From an uncultured Nitrospira sp. (GTDB lineage: Bacteria; Nitrospirota; Nitrospiria; Nitrospirales; UBA8639): DNA of 44,911 nucleotides. The first letter of the stretch is position 1, and each line of letters opens with the position of its first letter. The translations under genes and the position numbers were made by a program. Shown piece after piece: positions 26,816 through 35,385 of the stretch. The stretch lies in contig CABVRQ010000032.1 of the NCBI GenBank assembly GCA_902500695.1, forward strand, positions 1-44,911. The letters run 5' to 3'. The notes under the pieces are model-generated. The model searched no databases and was not told the DNA's origin. It saw nothing but the letters and a program-made list of their open reading frames with translations.

Positions 26816-27886
26816 ATGCGGGTTCTCCAAATTGTTGCCGATGGTAAACCAGGTGGAGGAACCACGCATGTTCTGCAGATTCTCAAAGGCTTACGGCATG
26901 CCGTCTCTTTTCAACTTATCACAGAAGAACAATCATATTTAATGAAGGAAGCCGGCGCCCTTGGAATTCCTTGTCAGGGACTTCGTTTTTTCATTAGTCG
27001 GCTGAACCTTGCCCTTCCTTTCCAACTTCGATCTTTGGTTATGGCCCTTCAACCTGATCTGGTTCACGTCCATGGCGGGCGTGCGGGGTTTTTCTTTGCG
27101 TTATCTCTCTTAAGGATCCCGATGGTATATACCGTCCATGGATTTCATTTTATTGAAAAGTCAGCGAGAATTCGGTGGATGGCCTTGATGGCGGAGCGTT
27201 GGAATTTTCAACGTGCGTGTCAGTCTATTTTCGTGTCCAAATATGATGCGGCGCTTGCCGAAAAATATCAATTACTGTCAATCAATGACAAAAAAACCGT
27301 TGTCTATCCCGGTTTTTCTTTGAATGATTTTCCACAGGTTCTTCCTCGTGCGCTATTACATATCGGATTTATCGGACGATTGGAATATCAAAAGGATCCG
27401 CTGCTGTTTGTAGAGATGATGACATTCTTGCCTGAGTACTCCGCCACCATAATTGGTGATGGGGCGTTGGCTCCAATGGTTAAACAGGAAATAATCAAAC
27501 GTGGCTTAAGTGAACGGGTTCACATGGTGGGGGAGTTGACTCATGGCGAAGCTCTGAAGACTCTGGCTACTTTGAGCGTTGTCGTTTTAACCTCCAGATG
27601 GGAAGGCTTGCCAGTTTTGGTTTTAGAATCTATGGGCATGGGAGTTCCGGTCGTGAGCATGAATGTGAGTGGGTTGGAAGAAATCATTCATCACGAGGTA
27701 AATGGAATGCTGGTACAGAAAAGAAGAGGGGAAGATCTAGCCGAAAAAGTCAGAATAATTACCAACAATGAGGATCTCAGAGCTTTCCTCATTAAAAATG
27801 CACAAGCGACTATTCACGAGAAATTTTCCATGGAAAGTATGCTGGGTTCGATCCTGGAAATATATCAAGAAGCATCTGTCGCATAG
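26816..27886 (+). CDS. Family 4 glycosyltransferase
   Basis: The 356-residue product begins MRVLQIVADGKPGGGTTHVLQ, the donor-side glycine loop region of GT-B enzymes. It contains LVHVHGGRAGFF and VYTVHGFHF in the acceptor domain, then GFIGRLEYQKDP and SRWEGLPVLVLESMGMGVPVV with the EX7E pair in the C-terminal domain. Substrates are unknown. The next glycosyltransferase gene starts 22 bases after its stop, so the two are probably expressed together. Confidence 0.88.
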   Translation: MRVLQIVADGKPGGGTTHVLQILKGLRHAVSFQLITEEQSYLMKEAGALGIPCQGLRFFISRLNLALPFQLRSLVMALQPDLVHVHGGRAGFFFALSLLRIPMVYTVHGFHFIEKSARIRWMALMAERWNFQRACQSIFVSKYDAALAEKYQLLSINDKKTVVYPGFSLNDFPQVLPRALLHIGFIGRLEYQKDPLLFVEMMTFLPEYSATIIGDGALAPMVKQEIIKRGLSERVHMVGELTHGEALKTLATLSVVVLTSRWEGLPVLVLESMGMGVPVVSMNVSGLEEIIHHEVNGMLVQKRRGEDLAEKVRIITNNEDLRAFLIKNAQATIHEKFSMESMLGSILEIYQEASVA

Positions 27887-27908
27887 CGGCGGGTTATTAA
27901 GGACACAA

Positions 27909-29093
27909 GTGAAGGTTGCGCTGGTTCATGATTGGCTTACAGGAATGCGAGGAGGGGAGCGGTGTCTTGAAGCGTTGTGTGAACTGTTCCCTGATGCCCC
28001 CATTTATACGCTGTTCTATGTGAAAGGGAGTGTGTCGGAAACGATTGAGCGGCATCCAATTATTCCAAGCTTTCTTAATGAAATTCCATTTGCGAAAAGT
28101 CGGTATCGGTATTTTCTTCCTTTCTTTCCTTCAGCCATCCAGCGGTTGAATTTCCAACAATATGATTTGGTGGTCAGTTCGAGCCATTGTGTGGCCAAGG
28201 GAATCCGAGTACCTCCCGAGACCTGCCATATTTCCTACGTTCATACCCCCATGCGGTATATTTGGGATGGATTTGATACCTATTTTGGAAACACAGGGCT
28301 TTGGAATTTTGGCAGGTTGGGGATGGGCCTTTTTCGAGCACGACTTCAGCAGTGGGATGTAAAATCCAATGACCATGTGAGTCATTTTATTGCTAATTCG
28401 CACAATGTGGCAGAACGCATCATCCGCCAGTATGGGAGGTCGGCCTGCGTGATTTATCCTCCTGTTGATTGGCAGGCCTTTCAGGTGTCGCATCGCCATG
28501 AAGGATTTTACTTGATGGTCACGGCCTTTGCTCCCTACAAAAAAGTCGACTTGGCCATTGCCGCGGCCAATGAGCTGGAGCTTCCATTAAAGATTATTGG
28601 GCAGGGACAGGATGAGAAACGATTAAGGCGGATGGCCGGTCCAAGTGTCGAATTTCTTGGCTGGCAGCCAGACCATCGTGTCAGAGACTTTTACAGTCGG
28701 TGCGTGGCGGTTCTCTTTCCCGGTGAAGAGGATTTTGGTATTGTCCCTCTAGAGGCAATGGCCGCCGGGAAACCGGTAATTGCCTATGGAAGGGGTGGAG
28801 CCCTTGAAACAATCGTTCCTCTCAATCCATTGCCTGTACAAGGCGAAAATCATTTAGAACATGGTGCTCAAAGGAGTGGAACCTCTTCTGCTCTGACGGG
28901 GGTTTTTCACTATGAGCAATCGGTCCAAGCAATTATTGAAGCGATTCGGTTGTTCACACGGCACCACGCCGATTTTTATCCCGATGCGATTCGGGCACAT
29001 GTTGAACCATTCGATCAGTCCCATTATAAGCAGCGGATGCAGCAGATGATCATGTCCCATTACCATGAATTTCGTCAGACGCCATTATGTTGA
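27909..29093 (+). CDS. Family 4 glycosyltransferase (WbaZ-like mannosyltransferase family)
   Basis: The start is placed at GTG 27909, preceded by AAGGA at a good distance; the frame is open from 27768, but that would overlap the previous gene without homology. The 394-residue product starts VKVALVHDWLTGMRGGERCLEAL, has CHISYVHTPMRYIWD, then MVTAFAPYKKVDLAI and FPGEEDFGIVPLEAMAAGKPVIAYG with the EX7E motif. This pattern is close to WbaZ-type GDP-mannose transferases, so a mannosyl or mannoheptosyl donor is conceivable. Its end overlaps the start of the next gene by seven bases. Confidence 0.85.
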   Translation: MKVALVHDWLTGMRGGERCLEALCELFPDAPIYTLFYVKGSVSETIERHPIIPSFLNEIPFAKSRYRYFLPFFPSAIQRLNFQQYDLVVSSSHCVAKGIRVPPETCHISYVHTPMRYIWDGFDTYFGNTGLWNFGRLGMGLFRARLQQWDVKSNDHVSHFIANSHNVAERIIRQYGRSACVIYPPVDWQAFQVSHRHEGFYLMVTAFAPYKKVDLAIAAANELELPLKIIGQGQDEKRLRRMAGPSVEFLGWQPDHRVRDFYSRCVAVLFPGEEDFGIVPLEAMAAGKPVIAYGRGGALETIVPLNPLPVQGENHLEHGAQRSGTSSALTGVFHYEQSVQAIIEAIRLFTRHHADFYPDAIRAHVEPFDQSHYKQRMQQMIMSHYHEFRQTPLC

Positions 29094-30487
29094 AACGCCA
29101 CAGTGAGTTTTTAAAAAATCTGCTCTTCATCTCCGATTTGGTTGTGATTTGCGTGTGTTGGGTGGGCGCGTACTTTATTCGATTTTCTGTGCCGCTGTTT
29201 CCCATCACCAAAGGCATTCCTTCCATTGACCCATATCTCTGGCTTCTTTTTCCGATTGTCGCCGTGTGGGGAATTTGTTTTTATTCATTTAATCTGTATC
29301 GGCCTCGAAGAATGGGCTCTCACCTGGCGGAATTTGTGGATATTGCCAAGGCCAATACGCTGAGCATTCTCATCCTGGTGGCGTTGACCTTTTTCTCCAA
29401 GCCGTTTGAATTTTCCCGCTTGGTGATCATGTATTTTTGGTTGTTGAATTTGGTGGTGTTGGGTTTTTCCCGTATGGTTTTTCGGGAAATTCTCAGGGTT
29501 TTCAGGAGAATGGGATACAACCAACGTCAGGTGGTGATTATCGGAGCGGGAAAACTTGGACAGCGGGTTGGAGATACGCTCAAAATGCACCCAGAGCTTG
29601 GTCTCCAGGTTCGCGGATATTTGACCCGGAATGCCGAAAAGGTTGGTCAAATGTTGGAAGGGACACCTGTCATTGGAACGTTTGACCAAGCGTCGGATAT
29701 ATTAACCAGTAATGTGGACATCGTATTTTTGTGTTTGCCGCCGGAAGTAGAATGTGAAGCTGAGGGCCTGATGAAAATCCTGTCTGCTACCACAGCAGGA
29801 GTGAAGATCATTCCATCCATTTATGAGTTTGTGACGTTGCGGGCGGAGGCCGAAATGTTTGAGGGCCTTCCTATTATTACCCTGCAAGGATCTCCTCTCT
29901 ACGGGTGGAATTTGTTTTTGAAGCGGATGGTGGATGTCTGTGGTGCCGCCCTGGCTTTGGTGGTGGCCTCACCAATCGCGTTGTTGATTGCCGTGCTCAT
30001 TAAGCTCACTTCTCCAGGTCCTGTCTTCTATCGGCAGACTCGGGTTGGCCTCGATGGGAAATCTTTCGATATTGTTAAAATACGCACCATGCGCATGGAT
30101 GCCGAAGAAAAGACAGGTCCCGTATGGACAAAAGCCCACGACCCACGCAGGACGCTCATCGGGACTTTTCTTAGACGGACCAGCTTAGATGAATTGCCGC
30201 AATTCTGGAATGTCTTAAAGGGAGAGATGAGTATCGTGGGGCCGCGGCCCGAGCGTCCGGAGTTTATCGAGAAATTCCGGGCACAAATTCCCCAATATAA
30301 TCTGCGTCATAAAATGAAAGCCGGGATTACCGGCTGGGCGCAAATTAATGGATTGCGCGGAAATACTTCCTGGGAAAAACGTTTAGCCTACGATATGTAT
30401 TACATTGAGCATTGGTCGTTATGGTTGGATGTGAAGATTATGATCATGACTCTTTGGAAGGGGTTGATACATCGGGAGGCGTATTAG
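29087..30487 (+). CDS. Undecaprenyl-phosphate sugar-1-phosphate transferase (WcaJ/WbaP type)
   Basis: The 466-residue product has hydrophobic helices in residues about 10-140, a Rossmann-like central region (VVIIGAGKLGQRVG) and, from about residue 275, the bacterial sugar transferase domain. This includes a membrane segment after KRMVDVCGAALALV, PGPVFYRQTRVGLDGK, VKIRTMR, SLDELPQFWNVLKGEMSIVGPRPE and KAGITGWAQINGLRG. It starts glycan assembly by moving a hexose 1-phosphate to undecaprenyl phosphate on the cytoplasmic side. The start codon lies inside the stop of the upstream glycosyltransferase gene. It is the last gene of the cluster and is convergent with metG. Confidence 0.92.
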   Translation: MLKRHSEFLKNLLFISDLVVICVCWVGAYFIRFSVPLFPITKGIPSIDPYLWLLFPIVAVWGICFYSFNLYRPRRMGSHLAEFVDIAKANTLSILILVALTFFSKPFEFSRLVIMYFWLLNLVVLGFSRMVFREILRVFRRMGYNQRQVVIIGAGKLGQRVGDTLKMHPELGLQVRGYLTRNAEKVGQMLEGTPVIGTFDQASDILTSNVDIVFLCLPPEVECEAEGLMKILSATTAGVKIIPSIYEFVTLRAEAEMFEGLPIITLQGSPLYGWNLFLKRMVDVCGAALALVVASPIALLIAVLIKLTSPGPVFYRQTRVGLDGKSFDIVKIRTMRMDAEEKTGPVWTKAHDPRRTLIGTFLRRTSLDELPQFWNVLKGEMSIVGPRPERPEFIEKFRAQIPQYNLRHKMKAGITGWAQINGLRGNTSWEKRLAYDMYYIEHWSLWLDVKIMIMTLWKGLIHREAY

Positions 30488-30660
30488 CCTTTGACTCTTC
30501 GTGCCTCTATGCGGCAGTACTCTCATGGTAGTCTCTTTGCCTATGGGGCCGAATTTCCCTTCCCCTGATTATTTCTGACATTGTCCTGAGAATGTATCCC
30601 TTTCATCTCTTGATGGAGATGTCTGTCACGACATTTTAAGTAAAAGAAGGTGAGAAGGCA

Positions 30661-32646
30661 TCATTTGATCCTTGTCCCAGCAGGGATCTCCTGGGACATA
30701 TTAAGAAGTTCAATGACCTCCTGATCTCCTGCAGCTAATACCATGCCTTGGGATTCAATTCCCATCAGTTTTGCCGGCTTGAGGTTTGCCACGACGACAA
30801 TGGTACGGCCTACCAATTCTTCCGGGGCATATTTTTTCCCAATTCCAGCCACGATCTGACGCTGTTCTGTGCCAATATCCACCTGGAGCTTGAGCAGTTT
30901 TTCAGACTTCGGAACCCGTTCTGCCGTTAAAACCTTGGCCACCTTCAATTGGACTTTTTGGAAATCGGTAATGCCTATTTGTATCACGTCGCTGGATGCT
31001 GGTTGCTGTTGGATCGATTGAGCGGTCTGAGGTGTTTCCATGTTTTTCCTGTTCGGGTGAATGGTCATATTCTGGTCTGGGCTCTTCCGGGAATCCTGTG
31101 GGGGGGAGTCTCTTCTAGGGAATAACGAAGGGCCTTTACTGGTTTGTTCCTTATAGAGGTATGCACCCCAACGAGGGAATTCTTGCAACACGGGTGTGGA
31201 AAAATTGGTCGACAAACCCAGTCGGGTTTTCATGGTTTCGGCGATCCGTGGCATAAATGGATATACCGCCAACGTGAGAAATCGCAAGACCTCCGTGAGA
31301 TGGAACAATACGGTGTGAAGGCGGGGGGTGTTCGCAGGATCCTTGGCCAATATCCAGGGAGCAGTTTTATCAATATATTGATTAGCTGATTGGACCAAAC
31401 CCCAGGTAGTTTCCAATGCGCGATTAAATTCTAAGTGGCGAAGGTGCGTGTCAATGGAAGGGAAAAGGGATGAAGCCGCATGTTGAAGTTGACGATCCTG
31501 ATCCGTTTCGTGTTGGGCGTCGGGTTGAGGAACGGTATTGTTGGAAAAATTTGCCAGCATCGTGAGAGTGCGGGACAGCAGATTGCCAAGGTCGTTCGCC
31601 AGTTCCGCGTTATACCGGCTCCCGAATGCCGTGATGGAAAAATCTCCATCCTGGCCGAAGGGCACTTCTCTCAAAAGAAAATAGCGAAAGGCATCAGCCC
31701 CGAATTCTTCTACCACCGCATAGGGATCAACAACATTCCCGCGACTTTTTGACATCTTTTCCCCATTTACGGTCCACCAGCCATGCGCAAAGATAGTTTG
31801 AGGAAGCGGTAGGTCCAAGCCCATTAACATGGTTGACCAGTAGACGGCATGGGTGGTCAGGATATCTTTTCCGACCAGATGGAGTGACGCGGGCCAGAAT
31901 TTTGAGGTGCTGGGAATTGGAGTGACGTACTCCAGGGCTGAGAGGTAATTAACTAAGGCGTCGAACCACACATAGGCCACGCAATCGCGGTCAAATGGCA
32001 ATTCGACCCCCCACGACAACCGTGACTTGGGTCGGGAAATTGACAGATCTTCCAGGGGCTTTTGTAGGAACCCTAAAACCTCATTGCGACGGGAGTCCGG
32101 TTGAATGAAGTCGGGATTTTTCTGGATATGCTCCTTCAACCGGTTCTGAAACCGACTCATGCGAAAAAAATAATTTCGTTCACTGACCTGTTCCACCGGT
32201 CGTCGACAATCGGGACACAGGCCATTCTCCACATCCTTTTCTGTCCAAAAACGCTCGTCAAAGGTGCAATACCAACCGGTGTATTCGGCTTGATAAATCA
32301 AGTCTTTGTCGTAGAGGACTTGAAGGAATCGTTGTACGATTGCCTGATGTTGGAGATCGGTGGTGCGAATAAACCCGTTGTTGGAGATATGCAATTGCGA
32401 CCAGAGATTCTTGAACTTCGGCATGAGGAGGTCACAATGTGCTTGCGGATCGATCCCGGCCTTGGCCGCAGCCTGTTGGACTTTTTGCCCATGTTCGTCT
32501 AATCCGGTGAGGAAAAAAACCTCGCGCCCTATTAGCCGATAAAACCGGGCTAGAACATCGGCGGCGATGGTGGTGTAGGCGTGGCCAATGTGAGGCACAT
32601 CGTTGACGTAATAGATAGGGGTGGTGACGTAAAACGTGTTGGACAT
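30661..32646 (-). CDS. metG: Methionyl-tRNA synthetase
   Basis: The 661-residue product charges tRNA-Met with methionine. HIGH is at residues 19-22 in PHIGHAYTT and KMSKS appears in EKMSKSRGN. A metal-binding insertion is represented by GLCPDC. The C-terminal 110 residues (ITDFQKVQLKVAKVL onward) are the tRNA-binding domain shared with dimeric MetRS proteins. A Gln/Ser/Pro-rich linker separates the two. Length is normal. GAGGAT precedes the ATG. It is the last gene of the minus-strand tmk-holB-metG set, 86 bases after holB. Confidence 0.97.
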   Translation of the reverse strand: MSNTFYVTTPIYYVNDVPHIGHAYTTIAADVLARFYRLIGREVFFLTGLDEHGQKVQQAAAKAGIDPQAHCDLLMPKFKNLWSQLHISNNGFIRTTDLQHQAIVQRFLQVLYDKDLIYQAEYTGWYCTFDERFWTEKDVENGLCPDCRRPVEQVSERNYFFRMSRFQNRLKEHIQKNPDFIQPDSRRNEVLGFLQKPLEDLSISRPKSRLSWGVELPFDRDCVAYVWFDALVNYLSALEYVTPIPSTSKFWPASLHLVGKDILTTHAVYWSTMLMGLDLPLPQTIFAHGWWTVNGEKMSKSRGNVVDPYAVVEEFGADAFRYFLLREVPFGQDGDFSITAFGSRYNAELANDLGNLLSRTLTMLANFSNNTVPQPDAQHETDQDRQLQHAASSLFPSIDTHLRHLEFNRALETTWGLVQSANQYIDKTAPWILAKDPANTPRLHTVLFHLTEVLRFLTLAVYPFMPRIAETMKTRLGLSTNFSTPVLQEFPRWGAYLYKEQTSKGPSLFPRRDSPPQDSRKSPDQNMTIHPNRKNMETPQTAQSIQQQPASSDVIQIGITDFQKVQLKVAKVLTAERVPKSEKLLKLQVDIGTEQRQIVAGIGKKYAPEELVGRTIVVVANLKPAKLMGIESQGMVLAAGDQEVIELLNMSQEIPAGTRIK

Positions 32647-32732
32647 GAGAATACATCCTCTAGTAGCTCCGAACCCACATGAGCCAAACGACTCGGGTGG
32701 TCGCAGAACCGGGGTAAGCAGGTAATTAATGG

Positions 32733-33764
32733 TTAAGCGAGCTCTGGTGAATGGGATAATTTCAATTGGTCGTGGAGATGAAAGAAAAATTGCTCCAATC
32801 CAATTTGCACATTAAGATTTCGTTGTTGCCCTCGCTCGAGTTGGTTGAGTTCATGGATTAAGGTGAGAAGTGAAGAAGGGGTAATCTGTTGGGCCAACTC
32901 GCGAAGAGCTGCCTCCTGGTCCTGGTACAGCGTGGGAGACAAGGAATGATCCAGGTTCAACAATAGCAAATCCCTGAGCCCTGCCCAAAACCAATGAATG
33001 GCTTCCTGTACCTGGTTGGATTTGACCAGCCCTTCACTCATATCCATCACCCGTGAAGCCGACTTAGTATGTTCCCCAAAGAGGAGAGCCCAGTACTGAC
33101 GGAGTTTCACTTTTAACTCTGTGGGGTCACAAGACAAAGCTGAGCCCAATCGGCCTTCCGCAAATGCCGCGATTAACCGGGCATCCGAGGCTTCTCTATC
33201 CGTCCGTTCCCTCAGGAATTCATAAATGCTGGAAGAGGGAAGGGGCGCAAATCGTAACGTAATGCATCGGGATCGAATCGTCGGCAGTAGGTGCTCCGGA
33301 CGGCTGGTGATCAAGAGAAAAAGGCAATGGTCTGGCGGATCCTCCAATGTCTTGAGCAAGGCATTGGCCGCTTCCGTGGTCATTGAGTCGGCCTGATCAA
33401 TAAGACATATTTTATGAGATCCCAGGAGAGGACGATAAATGACCAGGTGTTCGATGTCGCGAATTTGGTCAATGGTAATTTTTGGATTCTGTTTTTGCGT
33501 ATCTTCCGGTTGAACTAACAAAAAGTCGGGGTGGGTGGCCTGGGCAATTTGGTGGCATGATCGGCAGAGGCCGCAGGCATCGGGGGTTGGAGCAACCTGG
33601 GGGACCTCACAATGCAGATATTGGGCAAGCGCAATAGCTGTGAGTCGTTTTCCTATGGTCGGTTCTCCATGAAACAGGTACGCATGCCCCAGATGATTCG
33701 TGGAGACTGCTGTTTGGAGCCACTTAATTGGTTGTTGATGTCCGACGAGATCTCGAAATGCCAT
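32733..33764 (-). CDS. holB: DNA polymerase III delta-prime subunit
   Basis: The 343-residue product is an AAA+ clamp-loader subunit. Zinc-binding cysteines are at 52, 64, 67 and 70 (HCEV, ACGLCRSC). The P-loop position reads GEPTIGKR, in which the usual Thr/Ser after Lys is Arg, as expected for a delta-prime subunit that does not hydrolyse ATP. The sensor and SRC region reads LLITSRPEHLLPTIRSRC. It helps load the sliding clamp. The gene starts within the end of tmk, a 41-base overlap, so translation is coupled. Confidence 0.93.
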   Translation of the reverse strand: MAFRDLVGHQQPIKWLQTAVSTNHLGHAYLFHGEPTIGKRLTAIALAQYLHCEVPQVAPTPDACGLCRSCHQIAQATHPDFLLVQPEDTQKQNPKITIDQIRDIEHLVIYRPLLGSHKICLIDQADSMTTEAANALLKTLEDPPDHCLFLLITSRPEHLLPTIRSRCITLRFAPLPSSSIYEFLRERTDREASDARLIAAFAEGRLGSALSCDPTELKVKLRQYWALLFGEHTKSASRVMDMSEGLVKSNQVQEAIHWFWAGLRDLLLLNLDHSLSPTLYQDQEAALRELAQQITPSSLLTLIHELNQLERGQQRNLNVQIGLEQFFFHLHDQLKLSHSPELA

Positions 33765-34524
33765 GTTGAGTGGCCCCTTTGTTGGTCTGGATGCGCTTGA
33801 TAGGGCGGCGGGGTTGATGATTTGCGTGAGCCAGGCATGTCGATGGTATCGCCTGAATGAGGTGTGACATCAGGGACGCGATGAGCGTGTTCAGTATATC
33901 CGGGGATTGCCTGGCATCCAATTTTTGAATGCGTTTGGGGTGCTGCTTGGCGAGGACGAGGAAGCCTCGACGCACGCGTTGATGGAAATCCAAGGATTCC
34001 TGGTCAAGTCGATTTTGGTGCCCGGCCTGTTGTCGTCTGGCCAACCCCTCCTGGGTCGGGAGATCAAGTAGAAACGTGAGGTGTGGAGTCAGTCCTTCGG
34101 TGGCAAATTGATGGGAATGCTTCAGAAATGTCATATCACGGTGTCGTCCGTATCCCTGGTAGGCCAGGGTCGAATCAAAAAACCGGTCACATAGGACAAT
34201 CATGCCTTTGGCAAGAGCTGGCCGAATCACATGAGCCACATGTTGGGATCTTGAAGCCAGGATCAGAGATGTTTCACATTCGGGAGTGATGATTTCATTG
34301 TTGGATTTCGTTTTGGAGTAGGAAAGCAAAAGACGACGAATGGCCTCGGCCAAGGGGGTGCCCCCAGGCTCCCGAGTTTCTAATACCTGATAGCCTTGAG
34401 CACGAAGTGCCCGTGCCAACCGGAGGCATTGCGTGGTTTTTCCGGACCCTTCTGGGCCTTCAAAGGTAATGAATAACCCGGAAGGCAGGTCGCGTTTTCC
34501 GTTTCTGTGGTTTCTCGGTTTCAT
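33724..34524 (-). CDS. tmk: Thymidylate kinase
   Basis: The 266-residue product phosphorylates dTMP to dTDP. The P-loop GPEGSGKTT is at 23-31, the substrate-binding ETREPGGTPLAE follows, then CDRFFDSTLAYQGYG, and the lid region reads ARRQQAGHQNRLD. Typical enzymes have about 210 residues; this one carries a basic tail of roughly 45 residues after the last expected helix, part of which is encoded in the overlap with holB. It is the first gene of the minus-strand set and diverges from the DUF502 gene. Confidence 0.95.
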   Translation of the reverse strand: MKPRNHRNGKRDLPSGLFITFEGPEGSGKTTQCLRLARALRAQGYQVLETREPGGTPLAEAIRRLLLSYSKTKSNNEIITPECETSLILASRSQHVAHVIRPALAKGMIVLCDRFFDSTLAYQGYGRHRDMTFLKHSHQFATEGLTPHLTFLLDLPTQEGLARRQQAGHQNRLDQESLDFHQRVRRGFLVLAKQHPKRIQKLDARQSPDILNTLIASLMSHLIQAIPSTCLAHANHQPRRPIKRIQTNKGATQHGISRSRRTSTTN

Positions 34525-34542
34525 GGTAATTTACCCTGAGCG

Positions 34543-34571
34543 ATCCTAGTCTAAGTCATTGAAATTCGCAA
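34543..34571 (-). promoter_or_regulatory. Possible sigma-70 promoter for tmk-holB-metG
   Basis: On the minus strand TTGCGA (34571-34566) and TAGGAT (34548-34543) are separated by exactly 17 bases. Each hexamer matches four of six consensus positions. It would leave a very short leader before the tmk start at 34524. The match is modest and unproven. Confidence 0.22.
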
Positions 34572-34579
34572 GAAAAGTC

Positions 34580-34608
34580 TTGCGGGAATCCAGTCCTAAT
34601 TGTAAGAT
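34580..34608 (+). promoter_or_regulatory. Possible sigma-70 promoter for the DUF502-glmU-glmS region
   Basis: TTGCGG (34580-34585) and TAAGAT (34603-34608) are separated by exactly 17 bases, upstream of the gene at 34685. Matches to consensus are three and four of six. It lies in the divergent gap, where a promoter is expected. Confidence 0.25.
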
Positions 34609-34684
34609 GCGGTAGCATCCTGGTGGCTTCCTTCCTTAGTAGTGACCCTGCCTGCCAATGTAGCGGGTACAAGGCAATCTTTTC

Positions 34685-35362
34685 ATGAATACCCTTCGCG
34701 CCTCCCTCAGACGCTATTTTTTGACAGGCTTGCTGGTGATTACCCCAATTTGGGGAACCATCCTTATTTTAAAAACCCTGTTTGTGACCGTGGATAGTAT
34801 TCTTGGGACGGCACTAGCGGATTTGGTGTTGCCCGATTATTACTTCCCTGGTCTAGGTATATTGGCATTATTGCTATTGATTTTTTCTGCTGGGGTCTTT
34901 GCCACCAATTTTTTGGGTAAACGATTGGTTGTCCGGTGGGAAGAATTTTTAGACCGCGTCCCGATTGTACGTGGTATTTATGCCACATTAAAGTCGATGA
35001 TGGATATTTTGTCCTTCAAACAACGCGAAAAATATAACAAAGTGGTGATGATTCAATTTCCAAAAGAGGGGCACTATTGTTTGTCGTTTGTCACGGGGGA
35101 GACCAGAAAGGAAATCCAGAGTCTGGCTCCAGAGCCTCTGGTCCATGTGTTTGTCCCCACATCTCCGAATCCCACTTCCGGATATTTTCTCCTGGTTCCC
35201 GAGAGAGAAATTATCCCTGTAGATATGGGAGTCGAGGAAGCCATGAAGCTTATTGTTTCAGGCGGGTTCTATTCTCCTCCCGATAAATCCTCTAGCATTG
35301 AAATTGCAAAAAAACGCGATAGAATGACTCTCAAGGACTCACAAAAAGTCCAAACCCCATAA
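34685..35362 (+). CDS. DUF502 family membrane protein
   Basis: The 225-residue product has two transmembrane helices (about 12-37 and 55-80) followed by a soluble domain. The pattern GLLVITPIWGTILIL, VPIVRGIYATLKSMMD and FVPTSPNPTSGYFLLVP identifies the DUF502 family of predicted inner-membrane proteins, whose function is not established. It precedes glmU by 23 bases and is probably cotranscribed with it. Confidence 0.88.
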   Translation: MNTLRASLRRYFLTGLLVITPIWGTILILKTLFVTVDSILGTALADLVLPDYYFPGLGILALLLLIFSAGVFATNFLGKRLVVRWEEFLDRVPIVRGIYATLKSMMDILSFKQREKYNKVVMIQFPKEGHYCLSFVTGETRKEIQSLAPEPLVHVFVPTSPNPTSGYFLLVPEREIIPVDMGVEEAMKLIVSGGFYSPPDKSSSIEIAKKRDRMTLKDSQKVQTP

Positions 35363-35385
35363 ACAAGTAACCTTTTACCAAGGGT

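Noticed and set aside
27768..27908. Longer N-terminus for the WbaZ-like glycosyltransferase
   Set aside because: The extra residues overlap the previous gene and show no homology; GTG 27909 has a good binding site and the conserved start.
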